Positions 17,333 through 27,331 of a DNA stretch of 64,000 nt are shown here, piece by piece. Location: assembly GCA_016719565.1 (NCBI GenBank), contig JADJYU010000007.1, positions 434,001-498,000 on the forward strand, in the 5' to 3' direction. The DNA comes from Ignavibacteria bacterium. Lineage in GTDB: Bacteria; Bacteroidota; Ignavibacteria; Tepidaquicellales; Tepidaquicellaceae. Numbering within the stretch: the first letter of the stretch is position 1; each line of letters opens with the position of its first letter. The position numbers were made by a program, and so were the translations under genes. The notes under the pieces are model-generated. The model saw only the letters and a program-made list of their open reading frames with translations, had not been told where the DNA came from and made no database searches.

Positions 17333-18700
17333 ATGGATAATAAGTTTTTAAATAAGTTTACTTCCTTAGTTTTTTACCTCTCCCTATTAATCTTTATAAT
17401 TGCATTCAGCTTCGCGCATAATCTGCCGGGCGGGTGGACACAGCAGTTTCTGCCGTTTATGAATGACAGACCTTTAAGTGATATGACTTTCATTGACAGT
17501 CTTACTGGATATGGAATTACCGGTGACGGAACAGTAGGAGATACAAATTATATTATTAAAACTTCTGATGGCGGTGAGAATTGGGATATTATTCTCGCAG
17601 TTTATAGAGATTTGAGCAGAGTTATTTTTATTAATAGTTTAACAGGTTATGTAAGCGGTGGATTTAATGCATTAGGAAGTTATCTAATAAAATCTTCAGA
17701 CGGTGGAACCACATGGAATCAAATTAATACTCCGGGAGCCTTGAGAATAAACGATATGAGTGTAATTAATGAAGATAGTTTGTGGATAACAGATAAATCA
17801 TTTTCAAGTAATGTTTACAATTCTACTAATGGAGGTCTAAGTTGGGAGTTAAAGTATACAACAACAGTAACAACAATTGAAAATATTTACTTTAAAAATA
17901 GTTTAGGTTTTTTAAGCTTGGGATATAATTTATTGAGAACTAGTAATTTTGGGGTAAATTGGGCAACCATTCCCGGGGAAAGAGCTTTTGTTGATATTTA
18001 TTTTTCTGATACTTTAAAAGGTTGGAAAAGAAATGCTGCAATTGGAAATGATACACTTGTAAAGACTACTGATGGAGGTTTGAATTGGCTTAACGCCAAT
18101 GTACCAAGAAGTGGATTTATTTATGGTGGGATTTTAAGTGGAACTATAGGATTTTTTACAAATATTAACAATGATACAATTTGGGGAGCCGGAGGATATT
18201 TGAAATACTCAGGTACAAGAAATAGAGGGATTTTATTTAAAAGTACAAATAGTGGAAAAGATTGGTTGATTCAAGTACCAGATACAAGCTTTGGTATTTC
18301 ATACTTTGGTTACATTGACTTTTTAAATAAATCAAATGGCTGGTCATACAATAATGAAAACGGAATCCACACAATTTCAGGTGGTGATACAATATTTTAT
18401 ACAAAAGTAGAAAACAATCATTTTAATATTTTAAATAATTTTTTGTTATATCAAAACTACCCAAACCCATTCAACCCTATAACAAAAATCAATTACTATA
18501 TCAACATCAAAGGAAAAGTCCAATTAAAAGTTTATAATATTATTGGAAAGGAAATTGACATTATAGTTAATGAAAACCAAAACAGAGGTGACTACAAAGT
18601 AGAATTTGATGGCAGCGGATATTCAAGCGGAGTATACTTCTACAGTTTGTTTATTGACAATAAAAGAATAGACACAAAAAAGATGCTGCTGATCCGGTGA
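17333..18700 (+). CDS. T9SS-exported BNR/YCF48-type repeat protein, paralogue 1
   Basis: 455 aa. It has an N-terminal hydrophobic signal segment (about residues 8-26, ending near 'FAHN'), then repeated beta-propeller-like blades with the 'KT(S/T)DGG.NW' motif of YCF48/BNR-type proteins, and a C-terminal type-A sorting domain of about 80 residues ('YQNYPNPFNPITKINYYI', then 'VYNIIGKEI', 'SGVYFYSL', ending 'KKMLLIR'). The tail marks export through the type IX secretion system and attachment or release at the cell surface. Its function beyond a propeller scaffold is unknown. It is the first of three tandem paralogues (with 19701 and 21094). Confidence 0.8.
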   Translation: MDNKFLNKFTSLVFYLSLLIFIIAFSFAHNLPGGWTQQFLPFMNDRPLSDMTFIDSLTGYGITGDGTVGDTNYIIKTSDGGENWDIILAVYRDLSRVIFINSLTGYVSGGFNALGSYLIKSSDGGTTWNQINTPGALRINDMSVINEDSLWITDKSFSSNVYNSTNGGLSWELKYTTTVTTIENIYFKNSLGFLSLGYNLLRTSNFGVNWATIPGERAFVDIYFSDTLKGWKRNAAIGNDTLVKTTDGGLNWLNANVPRSGFIYGGILSGTIGFFTNINNDTIWGAGGYLKYSGTRNRGILFKSTNSGKDWLIQVPDTSFGISYFGYIDFLNKSNGWSYNNENGIHTISGGDTIFYTKVENNHFNILNNFLLYQNYPNPFNPITKINYYINIKGKVQLKVYNIIGKEIDIIVNENQNRGDYKVEFDGSGYSSGVYFYSLFIDNKRIDTKKMLLIR

Positions 18701-18781
18701 GAAAAGATTTTTGTTCATTAAAAAATTTAAGAGTAATATTGATAATCATACTAATAAAATTTAACAAAAAAAAATATCATT

Positions 18782-19693
18782 ATGAAAGTTAAAATATTAA
18801 TTGCAGTCTTTCTCTGTCTGGGTTCTTTTGCTTTTATATATAAGGAAGAATTCAAAAATAAGAAACCGGAAAACATTCCGGTAAATAAAGCTGAAATAAA
18901 ACTCACGCCGCAGGAGCAGCAGAATTATCTGGAATATCTACTCGGCGCAAAATCATATAAGCTTGAATGTGAGACAGATTACAGAAATATCGAAACAGGT
19001 CAGGTCTTTGAGGATTATTCAGAATACGGCAGCGGAGAAAAGGTCATACACTTCAGTGCCGGCAGAGATGATCCGGGATATATACGTGGAGCGAAGATCC
19101 CGAAGGATACGGGATATATAAAAACTCAATGGTCCAATGATACTCTCCATTCAATTTATTTCAAACCGAGAATGAGAATTCAGCGGGAGCTTATATATCC
19201 GATGAAGGAAAATTTTAATGATCAGAATCTGAATACACAGATCTGCCGTCTTGAAATAGTAAATACAGAAGGTAAAGTAATTCGTGAGGTGGAATACCTG
19301 GCGAAGAATTTTACTGAAAGTTATCCGGACGATGAAGGCAGATTGTATTACAGCGGAAATTATCTTGAAGGATTCGGAGGGTATTTGGGACTGGATTCTC
19401 TGATAATAGCAGACGGAAAAGAGATCAATCCAAAAGGCAGATCACCGGACATTGAAACAAAATATGATCTCAGAATTTACTGGTACGGATATGCGGACGT
19501 GTGGCTGGACTTTATAGAAGTAAAAAATAATACGGCGAGAGATCTGCTGAACGGCAATTATGATACGTGGCTCAAAGCAATGGACAATGTCAGCGCGGAA
19601 AAAATTGAACAGCTCAAAACAGCGCCAAATCAGAAAACCTGTTATGACTATATCATCAAGAAACTTAATAAAAATGAATTTTCATTAAGGTAA
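18782..19693 (+). CDS. Exported protein of unknown function
   Basis: 303 aa. The N-terminus (MKVKILIAVFLCLGSFAFIY) is a signal peptide or membrane anchor followed by a Lys-rich stretch. I do not recognise a catalytic motif. The visible features are a 'LTPQEQQNYLEYLLGA' helix, mixed alpha/beta middle part and a Trp/Tyr-rich segment 'RIYWYGYADVWLDFIEVKN' near residues 235-255, followed by a helical end. A similar W-x-G-x-x-D-V-W-x-D segment occurs, as I recall, in other Ignavibacteria secreted proteins. It sits between two T9SS propeller paralogues, 8 bp before the second, so co-expression is likely. Confidence 0.65.
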   Translation: MKVKILIAVFLCLGSFAFIYKEEFKNKKPENIPVNKAEIKLTPQEQQNYLEYLLGAKSYKLECETDYRNIETGQVFEDYSEYGSGEKVIHFSAGRDDPGYIRGAKIPKDTGYIKTQWSNDTLHSIYFKPRMRIQRELIYPMKENFNDQNLNTQICRLEIVNTEGKVIREVEYLAKNFTESYPDDEGRLYYSGNYLEGFGGYLGLDSLIIADGKEINPKGRSPDIETKYDLRIYWYGYADVWLDFIEVKNNTARDLLNGNYDTWLKAMDNVSAEKIEQLKTAPNQKTCYDYIIKKLNKNEFSLR

Positions 19694-19700
19694 GTGAAAA

Positions 19701-21044
19701 ATGGGAAATAAGTTTATAAATAAGATATCTTCACTTCTTTTCTACATCAGCATACTCACATTCTTCATCGCATTCAACTTCGCGCACAATCCTCCGGGAG
19801 GATGGTATCAGCAGTTTTTGCCGGATCTGAATAACAGACCGCTTGCAGATATTCAATTTATAGATAGTCTGCTTGGATACGGGATAACGGGAGATCATAC
19901 TTCCGGTGACACAAATTATATAATTAAAACCACTAACGGCGGGGATAACTGGTTTATAATAAATTCTGTATATAATGATTTAAGCAGAGTAAAATTCTTA
20001 AATGCCAATACGGGGTACATTTGCGGAGGAGGTAGTGGATTTTTTATAAAAACGACCAATGGGGGAACAAACTGGACAGATGTTAATAGTTCTTTGACCG
20101 GCTATATAGAAGATATTTTTGTTTTGAATGAAGATACAATTTGGTACACGGATACACGTGTAGTTATAGGTGGTTTATTCCGAACAACTGACGGAGGAGC
20201 TACATGGATAAGACAATTTTATGCAAGTGGAAATATACCTTCAAGAATCTATATGCTAAATGCTCATGTAGGTTTCTTTAGTAACTCTTTTTACTTGAAT
20301 AAGACTACAAACAGTGGATTCAATTGGACAACTATCAGCGGAGAGAACGGATTTCAGGATATTTATTTTGCAGACAGCTTGACGGGTTGGAAATCAAATG
20401 GCGACATGAAAAAAACCACTGATGGGGGATTGAGTTGGATATCACAAAATTTACCTGTTACATCAAATGTCGGTATTAGTAAATTTACAAATGTAAATAA
20501 TGATACAATTTTTGGCGTAGGCGGAGAAATATTTTATCCTGGAAATGGCTCTCGGGGAATAATATATAAAACAACTAATGGGGGAATTAATTGGGGTTAT
20601 CAATTACCAGATACAAGTTTCAATATTGGAATATATTATCATATAGGAAGTATTAATAAGTTAAATGTATGGTGTTATTTTAACTTTACCGGAGTTCATA
20701 CTACAATCGGCGGAGACACTACATATTATCCTACTTCCGTAACCCAAATATCCGGCACAACTCCGTCTGATTATAAACTCTTTCAAAACTATCCAAATCC
20801 GTTCAATCCAGTAACTAAAATAAAATACGAACTGAAAACTCCCGGCTTTATTAAATTGAATGTTTATAACATAAACGGAAAAGAAGTTAAAACAATCGTA
20901 AATGAAAAACAAAATACAGGAGTATATGAAGCAGATTTCTCAGCCACAGAATACGGCTCAAGCCTGTCTTCGGGGGTTTATTTTTACAGCTTGTTTGCCG
21001 GTGAAGAATTGGTTGATACAAAGAAAATGGTTGTTATAAAATAA
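19701..21044 (+). CDS. T9SS-exported BNR/YCF48-type repeat protein, paralogue 2
   Basis: 447 aa with the same layout as the gene at 17333: signal segment ending 'NFAHNP', propeller blades carrying 'KTTNGG.NW' motifs about every 45-50 residues, and a C-terminal sorting domain ('FQNYPNPFNPVTKIKYEL', ending 'KKMVVIK'). Its first 170 residues are nearly identical, also in DNA, to paralogue 3 (21094), while the later part differs, which points to recent duplication or gene conversion at the 5' end. It starts 8 bp after the unknown exported gene. Confidence 0.8.
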   Translation: MGNKFINKISSLLFYISILTFFIAFNFAHNPPGGWYQQFLPDLNNRPLADIQFIDSLLGYGITGDHTSGDTNYIIKTTNGGDNWFIINSVYNDLSRVKFLNANTGYICGGGSGFFIKTTNGGTNWTDVNSSLTGYIEDIFVLNEDTIWYTDTRVVIGGLFRTTDGGATWIRQFYASGNIPSRIYMLNAHVGFFSNSFYLNKTTNSGFNWTTISGENGFQDIYFADSLTGWKSNGDMKKTTDGGLSWISQNLPVTSNVGISKFTNVNNDTIFGVGGEIFYPGNGSRGIIYKTTNGGINWGYQLPDTSFNIGIYYHIGSINKLNVWCYFNFTGVHTTIGGDTTYYPTSVTQISGTTPSDYKLFQNYPNPFNPVTKIKYELKTPGFIKLNVYNINGKEVKTIVNEKQNTGVYEADFSATEYGSSLSSGVYFYSLFAGEELVDTKKMVVIK

Positions 21045-21797
21045 AGTGATTCGTGGGAATGCAATAGCAAAGTTTTATAAAACAATTTTTTACATGAACA
21101 GCATCAAAAAAATATTTAACACCGGCATACTCTCAACTTTTATATTTTACTTTAGTATTCTCACATTCATAATCGCTTTCAACTTCACGCATACTCCTCC
21201 GGGCGGATGGTATCAGCAATTTCTGCCGAACCTGAATAACAGACCGCTTGCAGATATTCAATATATAGATAGTCTGCTTGGATACGGGATAACGGGTGAT
21301 CATACGTCCGGTGACACAAACTATATAATTAAAACCACTAACGGCGGGGATAACTGGTTTATAATAAATTCTGTTTATAATGATTTAAGCAGAGTAAAAT
21401 TCTTAAATGCCAATACGGGGTACATCTGCGGAGGAGGTAGTGGATTTTTTATAAAAACGACCAATGGGGGTTCCAACTGGAGTGATATTATGAATCCATC
21501 CACCGGTTACATAGACGATATTTTCGTCTTAAATGAGGATACTATATGGTATACTGAATATAGGACTGTTGTGGGAGGTTTATTCCGGACAACTAATGGA
21601 GGAGCTACATGGATAAGACAATTTTATGAAAGTGGAAATATACCTGCAAGAATCTATATGCTAAATGCTCAGGTAGGTTTCTTTAGTTCAGGTAATGAAT
21701 CTTTTCTAAATAAAACTACAAATGGTGGATTTAATTGGACAGTTATACCTGGAGAGAATGGTTTTTATTATGATATGCATTTTATTGATAGTCTCAC

Positions 21798-23033
21798 GGT
21801 GAAGTCTTAAATTACCTGTAAAAAGTAACAAGAAAAATGGCGCTGCTTTACTTAATTTTGTAAAATAAACCGTTCAAAATAAATTAAACAAAAGAAAGGA
21901 AACAACGCCATGACCAGAGACAAAATACTTCCATCAGAAAGAATAAGCAATGAACTATCAGAGCTAATACTGAATGGAAATGATAGCCAGGAAGATTTAC
22001 TTGGTTTAATATTAAAGAAATCACTTCAGAAGACAGTTCAGGAGTTATTGGAAAAGGAGATAGAGAAGAAACTGGGAAGAGGATATTATGAACGAAAAGA
22101 AGAAACCGAATCGGATCAAATTTACCGTAACGGTTATGAAACGCGTAAAATAAAGACAGCAGAAGGCAAGGTTAATATTGAAGTGCCTCAGCTTCGTAAT
22201 ACACCGGAACCACACAGATCAGATGTATTAAAGCTAATAGGTAAAAGGAGTGCAGAACTTGAGCGTATAGTAACAGAAATGTATGTGCGCGGATTATCAA
22301 CGAGGATATAGAAGATCTGCTGAGAACACCTGAAGGAGAATTATTACTGAACAGGAGTTCAGTTAGTGAAGTTACAAAATCATTGAATGAGGAATATATA
22401 AGATTTATCAACAGAGATTTAAGTTGTTATGATTTGATATATTTATTTGTAGACGGCGTCTATGAATCGCTTAGAAGAGTGACAGGCAGAAAGGAAGCTA
22501 TTCTGTGTGCATGGGGAATACTTGCAACGGGAGAGAAGATAATGCTTCATTTATCATTGGGAAACAGAGAGAATTGTGAGACCTGGACTGAATTTTTCAG
22601 AGAGATGCAAAACAGAGGACTGCGTGTACCAATGCTAATAATCTCAGATGGAGGACCGGGATTAAAGAAAGCAATTGAAGATTGTTTTCCGGAAAGCAAG
22701 AGGCAGAGGTGTATAGCTCACAAGCTTAGAAATATAGCAAATAAATTAAATGAAGATGGACAACAAAGATTACTGCCTTTAATAAAAGACGTATATTATC
22801 AGACTGATCATGCAATAGCAACGATGATAGCAATGAAACTTATATTGTTTACGGTACGATGATAAGAGTTAGCGAAAAGTGGAAAACAATAAAAATGAAA
22901 GAATATGAATTGACGATATTAAGAAACATGAGAAGTATGTTTGGATGGAAAGATATCAGTGAAGAAAACTTTATTTCAAAGAAATATGCAGCTTAACCAT
23001 TTTTCGTTTTTACAGGGAAAAAATGACTTGACC
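21798..23033 (+). mobile_element. IS256-family (mutator) insertion sequence with target-site duplication
   Basis: 1236 bp. The ends are imperfect inverted repeats of about 28 bp (21 matches), beginning GGTGAAGTC on the left and GGTCAAGTC on the complement of the right, both with CCTGTAAAAA further in. The target duplication TAGTCTCAC is seen at 21789-21797 and 23034-23042 (9 bp, or 8 if the first T is excluded), matching the 8-9 bp of this family. The element disrupts the third propeller gene. Clean ends and a perfect duplication indicate a recent insertion, although its transposase is damaged. Confidence 0.9.
21910..22996 (+). pseudogene. Mutator-type transposase, frameshifted and internally deleted
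   Basis: The first part (21910-22311) is the N-terminal domain: 'EKEIEKKLGRGYYERKE', 'YRNGYETRKIKTAEGKV', 'VPQLRN'. After a shift near 22305 the catalytic domain continues ('IEDLLRTPEGELLLNRSS', 'LFVDGVYESLRR' with the first Asp, 'LIISDGGPGLKKAI' with the second, and 'RQRCIAHKLRNI'). The region that normally holds the third acidic residue (the TTN.IER area) is missing; after 22860 only a short C-terminal piece remains ('FGWKDISEENFISKKY'), ending at 22996. So the copy is not autonomous. Confidence 0.85.
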
Positions 23034-23920
23034 TAGTCTCACAGGTTGGAAAGCAAGAGGAAATATAAAGAAAACTACAAACGGCGGATTAAATTGGAGT
23101 GTGCAAATCTTGCCAACTGGTAGTATAAATGGGGGAACAATTTCTGGTCCTTATGCATTCAGCTTCTCTAACATAAACAAGGACACGATTTGGTCTGACG
23201 GCGGACAAGCTTTTTATGGAGCAGGTCGTTATAGAGGAGTTTTATATCGAACGACTAATGGAGGAGATAATTGGTTTTATCAAATTCCTGATACATCTTT
23301 GGGAAACCAAGGATATGGATTTGTCCAATTCATAAATAAAAATATAGGATGGGCATCAGTGAGTCATGGTTTTGCTATACATACATTGGTAGGTGGAGAT
23401 TCAACATTTTTAACTAATATGTCATCTTTAGAGTCTAAAATTGCTAATACGTTCTTACTCTATCAAAACTATCCAAATCCATTCAATCCGAAAACAATTA
23501 TTAATTACGAATTGAGAATTTCCGGTTATGTTAAACTAATCATTTTTGATATCTCGGGAAAAGAGATTGCTGTGTTAGTTAACCACAGACAAACTTCTGG
23601 TAGTTATGAAATTAAGTTTGACGGAAGTAAAATTCCAAGCGGAGTTTATTTCTACAGACTGGAAGCTGAAGATTTAAAAGGTAATATAGAATCAGAGACG
23701 AAGAAAATGATTCTGATCCGATGAGTGAATAAACAGTAAAGTGTTATCCCTGCCGCCGGTAAATTGAAAGTGATCCCTTTGTAAATTTCCCGACGGTGAG
23801 AATATTTTCTGCAAAGATTAAATCACTTACGCAGTTAATAACCCCGAGCGGTATAAAAAGAAAAAATGTCACAGCTACGCTGTTTATTTATATTATCATA
23901 ATTTTTTCTACAAAGATTAC

Positions 23921-23933
23921 ACCGCTACGCGGT
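23921..23933. repeat. ACCGC-TAC-GCGGT palindrome in a repeat-rich gap
   Basis: A perfect 5-bp-arm palindrome. Similar 'gctacgc' hairpins (CAGC-TAC-GCTG at 23873) and 'caaagatta' blocks recur in 23820-23935. The 23725-24175 gap has no gene; it holds these small palindromes and a heptamer array. Confidence 0.45.
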
Positions 23934-23937
23934 TTAG

Positions 23938-24007
23938 TCAATTATCAATTATTAATGATCAATGATCAATGATTAATGAATAATGATTAATTATAAATTA
24001 TAAATGT
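23938..24007. repeat. 7-bp tandem repeat (TYAATKA-type), 10 units
   Basis: Ten consecutive heptamers in exact phase (TCAATTA, TCAATTA, TTAATGA, TCAATGA, TCAATGA, TTAATGA and so on). It belongs to the same heptamer family as 9363-9404 (complement) and 32827-32861. Confidence 0.85.
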
Positions 24008-24175
24008 TCGATATTTTTTATATCACTTTCTCAATCTCATATACTTGGTGTTTTTGTGGCTTTGTGGTAAACTAGAATATTATGAGATCTAATAAGCATA
24101 AACCTGCCGGACACATCAACTTCCATAAATAACTTTAATAAACCTCTGTATAGTAGTATATTTACAAAATTTTTT

Positions 24176-25303
24176 ATGTCAGTATTGTTATTAGGAAATT
24201 CAGTTCAGATAACTGAAATAAACGAAACTCTTAAACAGGTAGCGCCGACCGATGTCAGCGTACTGATAACGGGTGAAAGCGGATCGGGAAAAGAAGTAGT
24301 TGCAAAGTCAATTCATCAGATGAGCAGGAGAAGCGATAAGCCGCTTATCACGGTAAACTGCGGGGCGATACCTGAAGGAATAATAGAGAGTGAATTATTC
24401 GGTCATCAGAAAGGCGCATTTACCGGGGCTATAGAAGAGCGAAAAGGTTATTTCGAAATGGCGGATATGGGGACGATATTTCTGGATGAAATAGGAGAGA
24501 TGCCGCTGTCGACTCAGGTGAAATTTCTGAGAGTGCTGGAGACAGGAGAATTCATGAAAGTCGGCGGGAATAAAAATATTTCAGTCGATGTCAGAATAGT
24601 CGCCGCTACAAATAAAGATCTCGCGTCGGAAGTTTTAATGAAGCAGTTCAGAGACGATCTGTATTACAGATTAAGATCGATAAATATTTACATCCCGCCT
24701 TTAAGAGAAAGAAAATCAGACATCAAGCTTTTATTCGGTCACTTCACGGAATTATACAGTAAGGAAAATAATATTGATTTTAAAGGTATAGAAGACGATG
24801 CAATGGACTTTCTCATAAATTACACATGGCCCGGAAACGCAAGGGAGCTGAAGAATTTTTGTGAAAGCATCATAGTATTAAATCCCGGCAAGCGGCTGAC
24901 GCTGCATGATGTAAAGAAACATCTTCAGACCGATCAGAAAGAGATCACGAGTTCTCTGCCTATTATTATCAGCAAGTCCAGGGAAAATGCCGAGAAGGAT
25001 TTTTTATTCAGAGCGCTGCTTGAGATAAAGTCTGATATACTTGACATAAAAGATCAGCTCACGGAACTGAGAAGTTTCGGCAACGGCAGTGAAAAGCGTG
25101 ATACTGATTTCAGGATCAGCGAAGAGAGATTATCAAAAATGAATAAGGATGACATTGAAAAAGAACTGCTGATATATCTGCTGGAAAGAAATTACTGGAA
25201 TGTAGAGAAGGCATCGGAAGTTCTTGATCAGACACCGAGGAGTATTTACAATAAAATAAAAAAGTATAACATAAGCAAAGATATCTTAAGACGGGACAGA
25301 TGA
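24176..25303 (+). CDS. Sigma-54-dependent transcriptional activator (AAA+ / Fis)
   Basis: 375 aa. There is no receiver or sensor domain: the AAA+ module starts at once. Walker A is GESGSGKE (33-40), the sigma-54 contact loop is GAFTGA (80-85), Walker B is 'TIFLDEIGEM' (100-109), and the arginine-finger region 'FRDDLYYRL' and 'PPLRERKSDI' follow. After a linker with a coiled-coil-like stretch, residues about 335-370 form a Fis-type helix-turn-helix ('NYWNVEKASEVLDQTPRSIYNKIKKY'-like, given here in part). It overlaps lptE by 4 bp (ATGA). In Bacteroidota this single-domain activator beside lptE is common. Its regulon is unknown. Confidence 0.88.
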   Translation: MSVLLLGNSVQITEINETLKQVAPTDVSVLITGESGSGKEVVAKSIHQMSRRSDKPLITVNCGAIPEGIIESELFGHQKGAFTGAIEERKGYFEMADMGTIFLDEIGEMPLSTQVKFLRVLETGEFMKVGGNKNISVDVRIVAATNKDLASEVLMKQFRDDLYYRLRSINIYIPPLRERKSDIKLLFGHFTELYSKENNIDFKGIEDDAMDFLINYTWPGNARELKNFCESIIVLNPGKRLTLHDVKKHLQTDQKEITSSLPIIISKSRENAEKDFLFRALLEIKSDILDIKDQLTELRSFGNGSEKRDTDFRISEERLSKMNKDDIEKELLIYLLERNYWNVEKASEVLDQTPRSIYNKIKKYNISKDILRRDR

Positions 25304-25809
25304 GAAAAATTTCTTTAATATTACTGACGGCGTTAATATTTTTTCCTGTGACCGGATGCGGCGTTTATGGATTCCGCGGTAATAATCCGCCCAAAGGAAT
25401 TAACTCGATTGCTGTGCCGACCGCAAAAGACATTAGCGGATTTTCTTCCCCGACTCTGCCGGAGACCTTTACCGAGAGACTGAAGTCAAGGATCATCAGC
25501 GACAATACTTTCAGACTGGCTGATAAAAAAATTGCAGACGCTGTGCTGAACTGCACGATAACAAACGTCGGTGACGATGTATCCGTCATTACGACAGGGG
25601 ATAACGTTACGCAGAGAAAAATAATTTTAACAATAAAGGTGTCTTTTGAAGATCTTAAAAAGCAGAAACTTATCTGGGAAAAGAATTTTCAGAATTACGG
25701 TGAGTATCCTTCGAGCGGAAATGATTTCTCAAGAAGGGCTGACGGAGTGGCGATAGCGATAGAGAAAATTTCCGAAGATATAGTAATTGATCTTACATCA
25801 AACTGGTAA
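25300..25809 (+). CDS. lptE: LptE-like LPS-assembly lipoprotein
   Basis: 169 aa. Lipoprotein signal with lipobox ending in Cys20 ('FFPVTGC'), followed directly by 'GVYGFRGNNPPKGINSIAV', the typical start of LptE in this phylum. The remainder is an alpha/beta layout with 'LPETFTERLKSRIISDNTF' and 'DAVLNCTITNV'. LptE plugs the LptD barrel that inserts lipopolysaccharide into the outer leaflet of the outer membrane. The ATG overlaps the stop of the sigma-54 activator, so the two are translationally coupled; the glycosyltransferase starts 13 bp downstream. Confidence 0.8.
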   Translation: MRKISLILLTALIFFPVTGCGVYGFRGNNPPKGINSIAVPTAKDISGFSSPTLPETFTERLKSRIISDNTFRLADKKIADAVLNCTITNVGDDVSVITTGDNVTQRKIILTIKVSFEDLKKQKLIWEKNFQNYGEYPSSGNDFSRRADGVAIAIEKISEDIVIDLTSNW

Positions 25810-25822
25810 ACAAAATCATTAA

Positions 25823-27331
25823 ATGAATATAGAAAGTCTGATACTCGCTGCATATATTATTTCACTATCGATACTTTTCTTTTTCGGATCGCACGGATTT
25901 AATATGGTGTATTACTATTTTAAAACTTTCAATAAAAGAACTGTCGATCTGGAAGAGAGCGAATTTCATATGGATGAGTATCCCGTGGTTACTGTGCAGA
26001 TCCCTCTTTACAATGAGCAGTATGTTATCACGCGTCTGATAGATTCTGTATTGAGAATGGATTATCCGAAAGACAAACTGGAAGTGCAGATACTTGACGA
26101 CTCCACTGACGAGACGACGCAGATAATTAAAGATCATATTAAAAAGTATGAGGAAATGGGCTTTGACATAAAGCACATTCACAGGACTAACCGCGAAGGA
26201 TATAAAGCCGGAGCATTGAAGGTCGGACTTGAGACGGCGAGAGGGGAATTCGTTGCAGTCTTTGACGCTGATTTCATTCCGAGGAAAAAATTCCTGAAGA
26301 GAACCATTCCGTATTTTTACAAAGAGGAAAAGCTCGGACTTGTGCAGACGAGATGGGAGCATCTTAACAGAGAGTTCTCTCTTATGACAAAGACACAGGC
26401 GGTCGCGCTCGACGGACATTTTGTAATAGAGCAGGCGGTGAGAAACAGAGCCGGCTTTTTTATAAACTTCAACGGGACCGGCGGAGTGTGGAGAAAGGAA
26501 TGTATCTTTGACGCGGGCAACTGGGAAGCTGATACGCTTACTGAAGATCTTGATCTTTCCTACAGGGCGCAGATGAAAGGATGGAAATTCAGGTATCTTG
26601 TTAATTTTACTTCACCGGCTGAACTCCCTTCAGATATAGGCGCATTGAAATCGCAGCAGTTCAGATGGACCAAAGGCGCCATTGAAACAGCGAAGAAAGT
26701 TTATCCCAAAGTATTAAGATCAGACATGCCGTTCAAATTAAAATTTCAGTCGTTCATTCATTTATACAGTAACCTTGCATATCCGTTCATACTGATGGCA
26801 GCTTTGCTGAATCTTCCCGTGATGCTGATAAAACTTACCGATGAGTATGATTCTGTTTTTAAATTCATGTCACTGTTCATATTTGCATTCATAAGTTCAT
26901 TCATATTTTATTTATATTCACAGAAAGATGTCTATCCGGACTGGCAGAAGCGCATAATATATTTTCCCGTTTTCCTTGCGGGCAGCATGGGCTTTTCGGT
27001 AAACAATACTAAGGCAGTGTTTGAAGGATTATTAGATAAGAAAAGCGAGTTTGTAAGGACGCCGAAGTATCAGATAATGAATAAGAAAGATTCCTGGGAA
27101 GGAAAGAAATATGTTAACAAGAAACTTTCATTCACGACATACATAGAAGCTTTACTTGCGGTATACTGCTTTGCGGGAGTTATCATTGCAATTGCAACAG
27201 CGCAGGTTGCGGCAATTCCGTTTCAGATGATGTTTTGCGGAGGGTTCAGTTTGATATCATATCTTTCCATCAGACAGGTCATTATCGCCAACAGATCCCA
27301 TTCAAAAAAATTAGCGCTTGATGCAAAATAA
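25823..27331 (+). CDS. Membrane glycosyltransferase family 2 (cellulose-synthase-like)
   Basis: 502 aa. One N-terminal membrane helix (about residues 5-22), a cytoplasmic GT-A domain, and about four membrane helices at residues 300-490. Catalytic motifs are all present: 'LDDSTD' (91-96), 'DAD' (148-150), 'TEDLDLSYR' (240-248) and 'QQFRW' (278-282), the D, DxD, ED and Q..RW signature of processive or long-chain GT2 enzymes. It would add a sugar to a lipid carrier or extend a polysaccharide; the substrate is unknown. Position after lptE hints at envelope glycan or glycolipid synthesis. A TPR gene overlaps its 3' end. Confidence 0.88.
   Translation: MNIESLILAAYIISLSILFFFGSHGFNMVYYYFKTFNKRTVDLEESEFHMDEYPVVTVQIPLYNEQYVITRLIDSVLRMDYPKDKLEVQILDDSTDETTQIIKDHIKKYEEMGFDIKHIHRTNREGYKAGALKVGLETARGEFVAVFDADFIPRKKFLKRTIPYFYKEEKLGLVQTRWEHLNREFSLMTKTQAVALDGHFVIEQAVRNRAGFFINFNGTGGVWRKECIFDAGNWEADTLTEDLDLSYRAQMKGWKFRYLVNFTSPAELPSDIGALKSQQFRWTKGAIETAKKVYPKVLRSDMPFKLKFQSFIHLYSNLAYPFILMAALLNLPVMLIKLTDEYDSVFKFMSLFIFAFISSFIFYLYSQKDVYPDWQKRIIYFPVFLAGSMGFSVNNTKAVFEGLLDKKSEFVRTPKYQIMNKKDSWEGKKYVNKKLSFTTYIEALLAVYCFAGVIIAIATAQVAAIPFQMMFCGGFSLISYLSIRQVIIANRSHSKKLALDAK

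Larger units (their letters stand above)
21094..23724 (+). pseudogene. T9SS-exported BNR/YCF48-type protein, paralogue 3, split by an IS256-family element
   Basis: The gene starts at ATG 21094 ('MNSIKKIFNTGIL', then a signal segment) and reads normally to 21797, where the insertion sequence begins. It resumes after the right-hand target duplication at 23043 with 'GWKARGNIKKTTNGGLNW', exactly the sequence expected after 'DSLT', and ends with a sorting domain ('YQNYPNPFNPKTIINYEL', 'SGVYFYRL', ending 'KKMILIR'). Removing the element and one copy of the 9-bp duplication restores one frame of about 460 codons. The N-terminal half alone would lack the sorting tail, so the product is presumably non-functional. 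Confidence 0.85.

Noticed and set aside
23725..24175. tRNA or small RNA gene in the gap before the sigma-54 activator
   Set aside because: No tRNA arms or T-loop sequence were found; the palindromes are too short and the rest is heptamer repeat.
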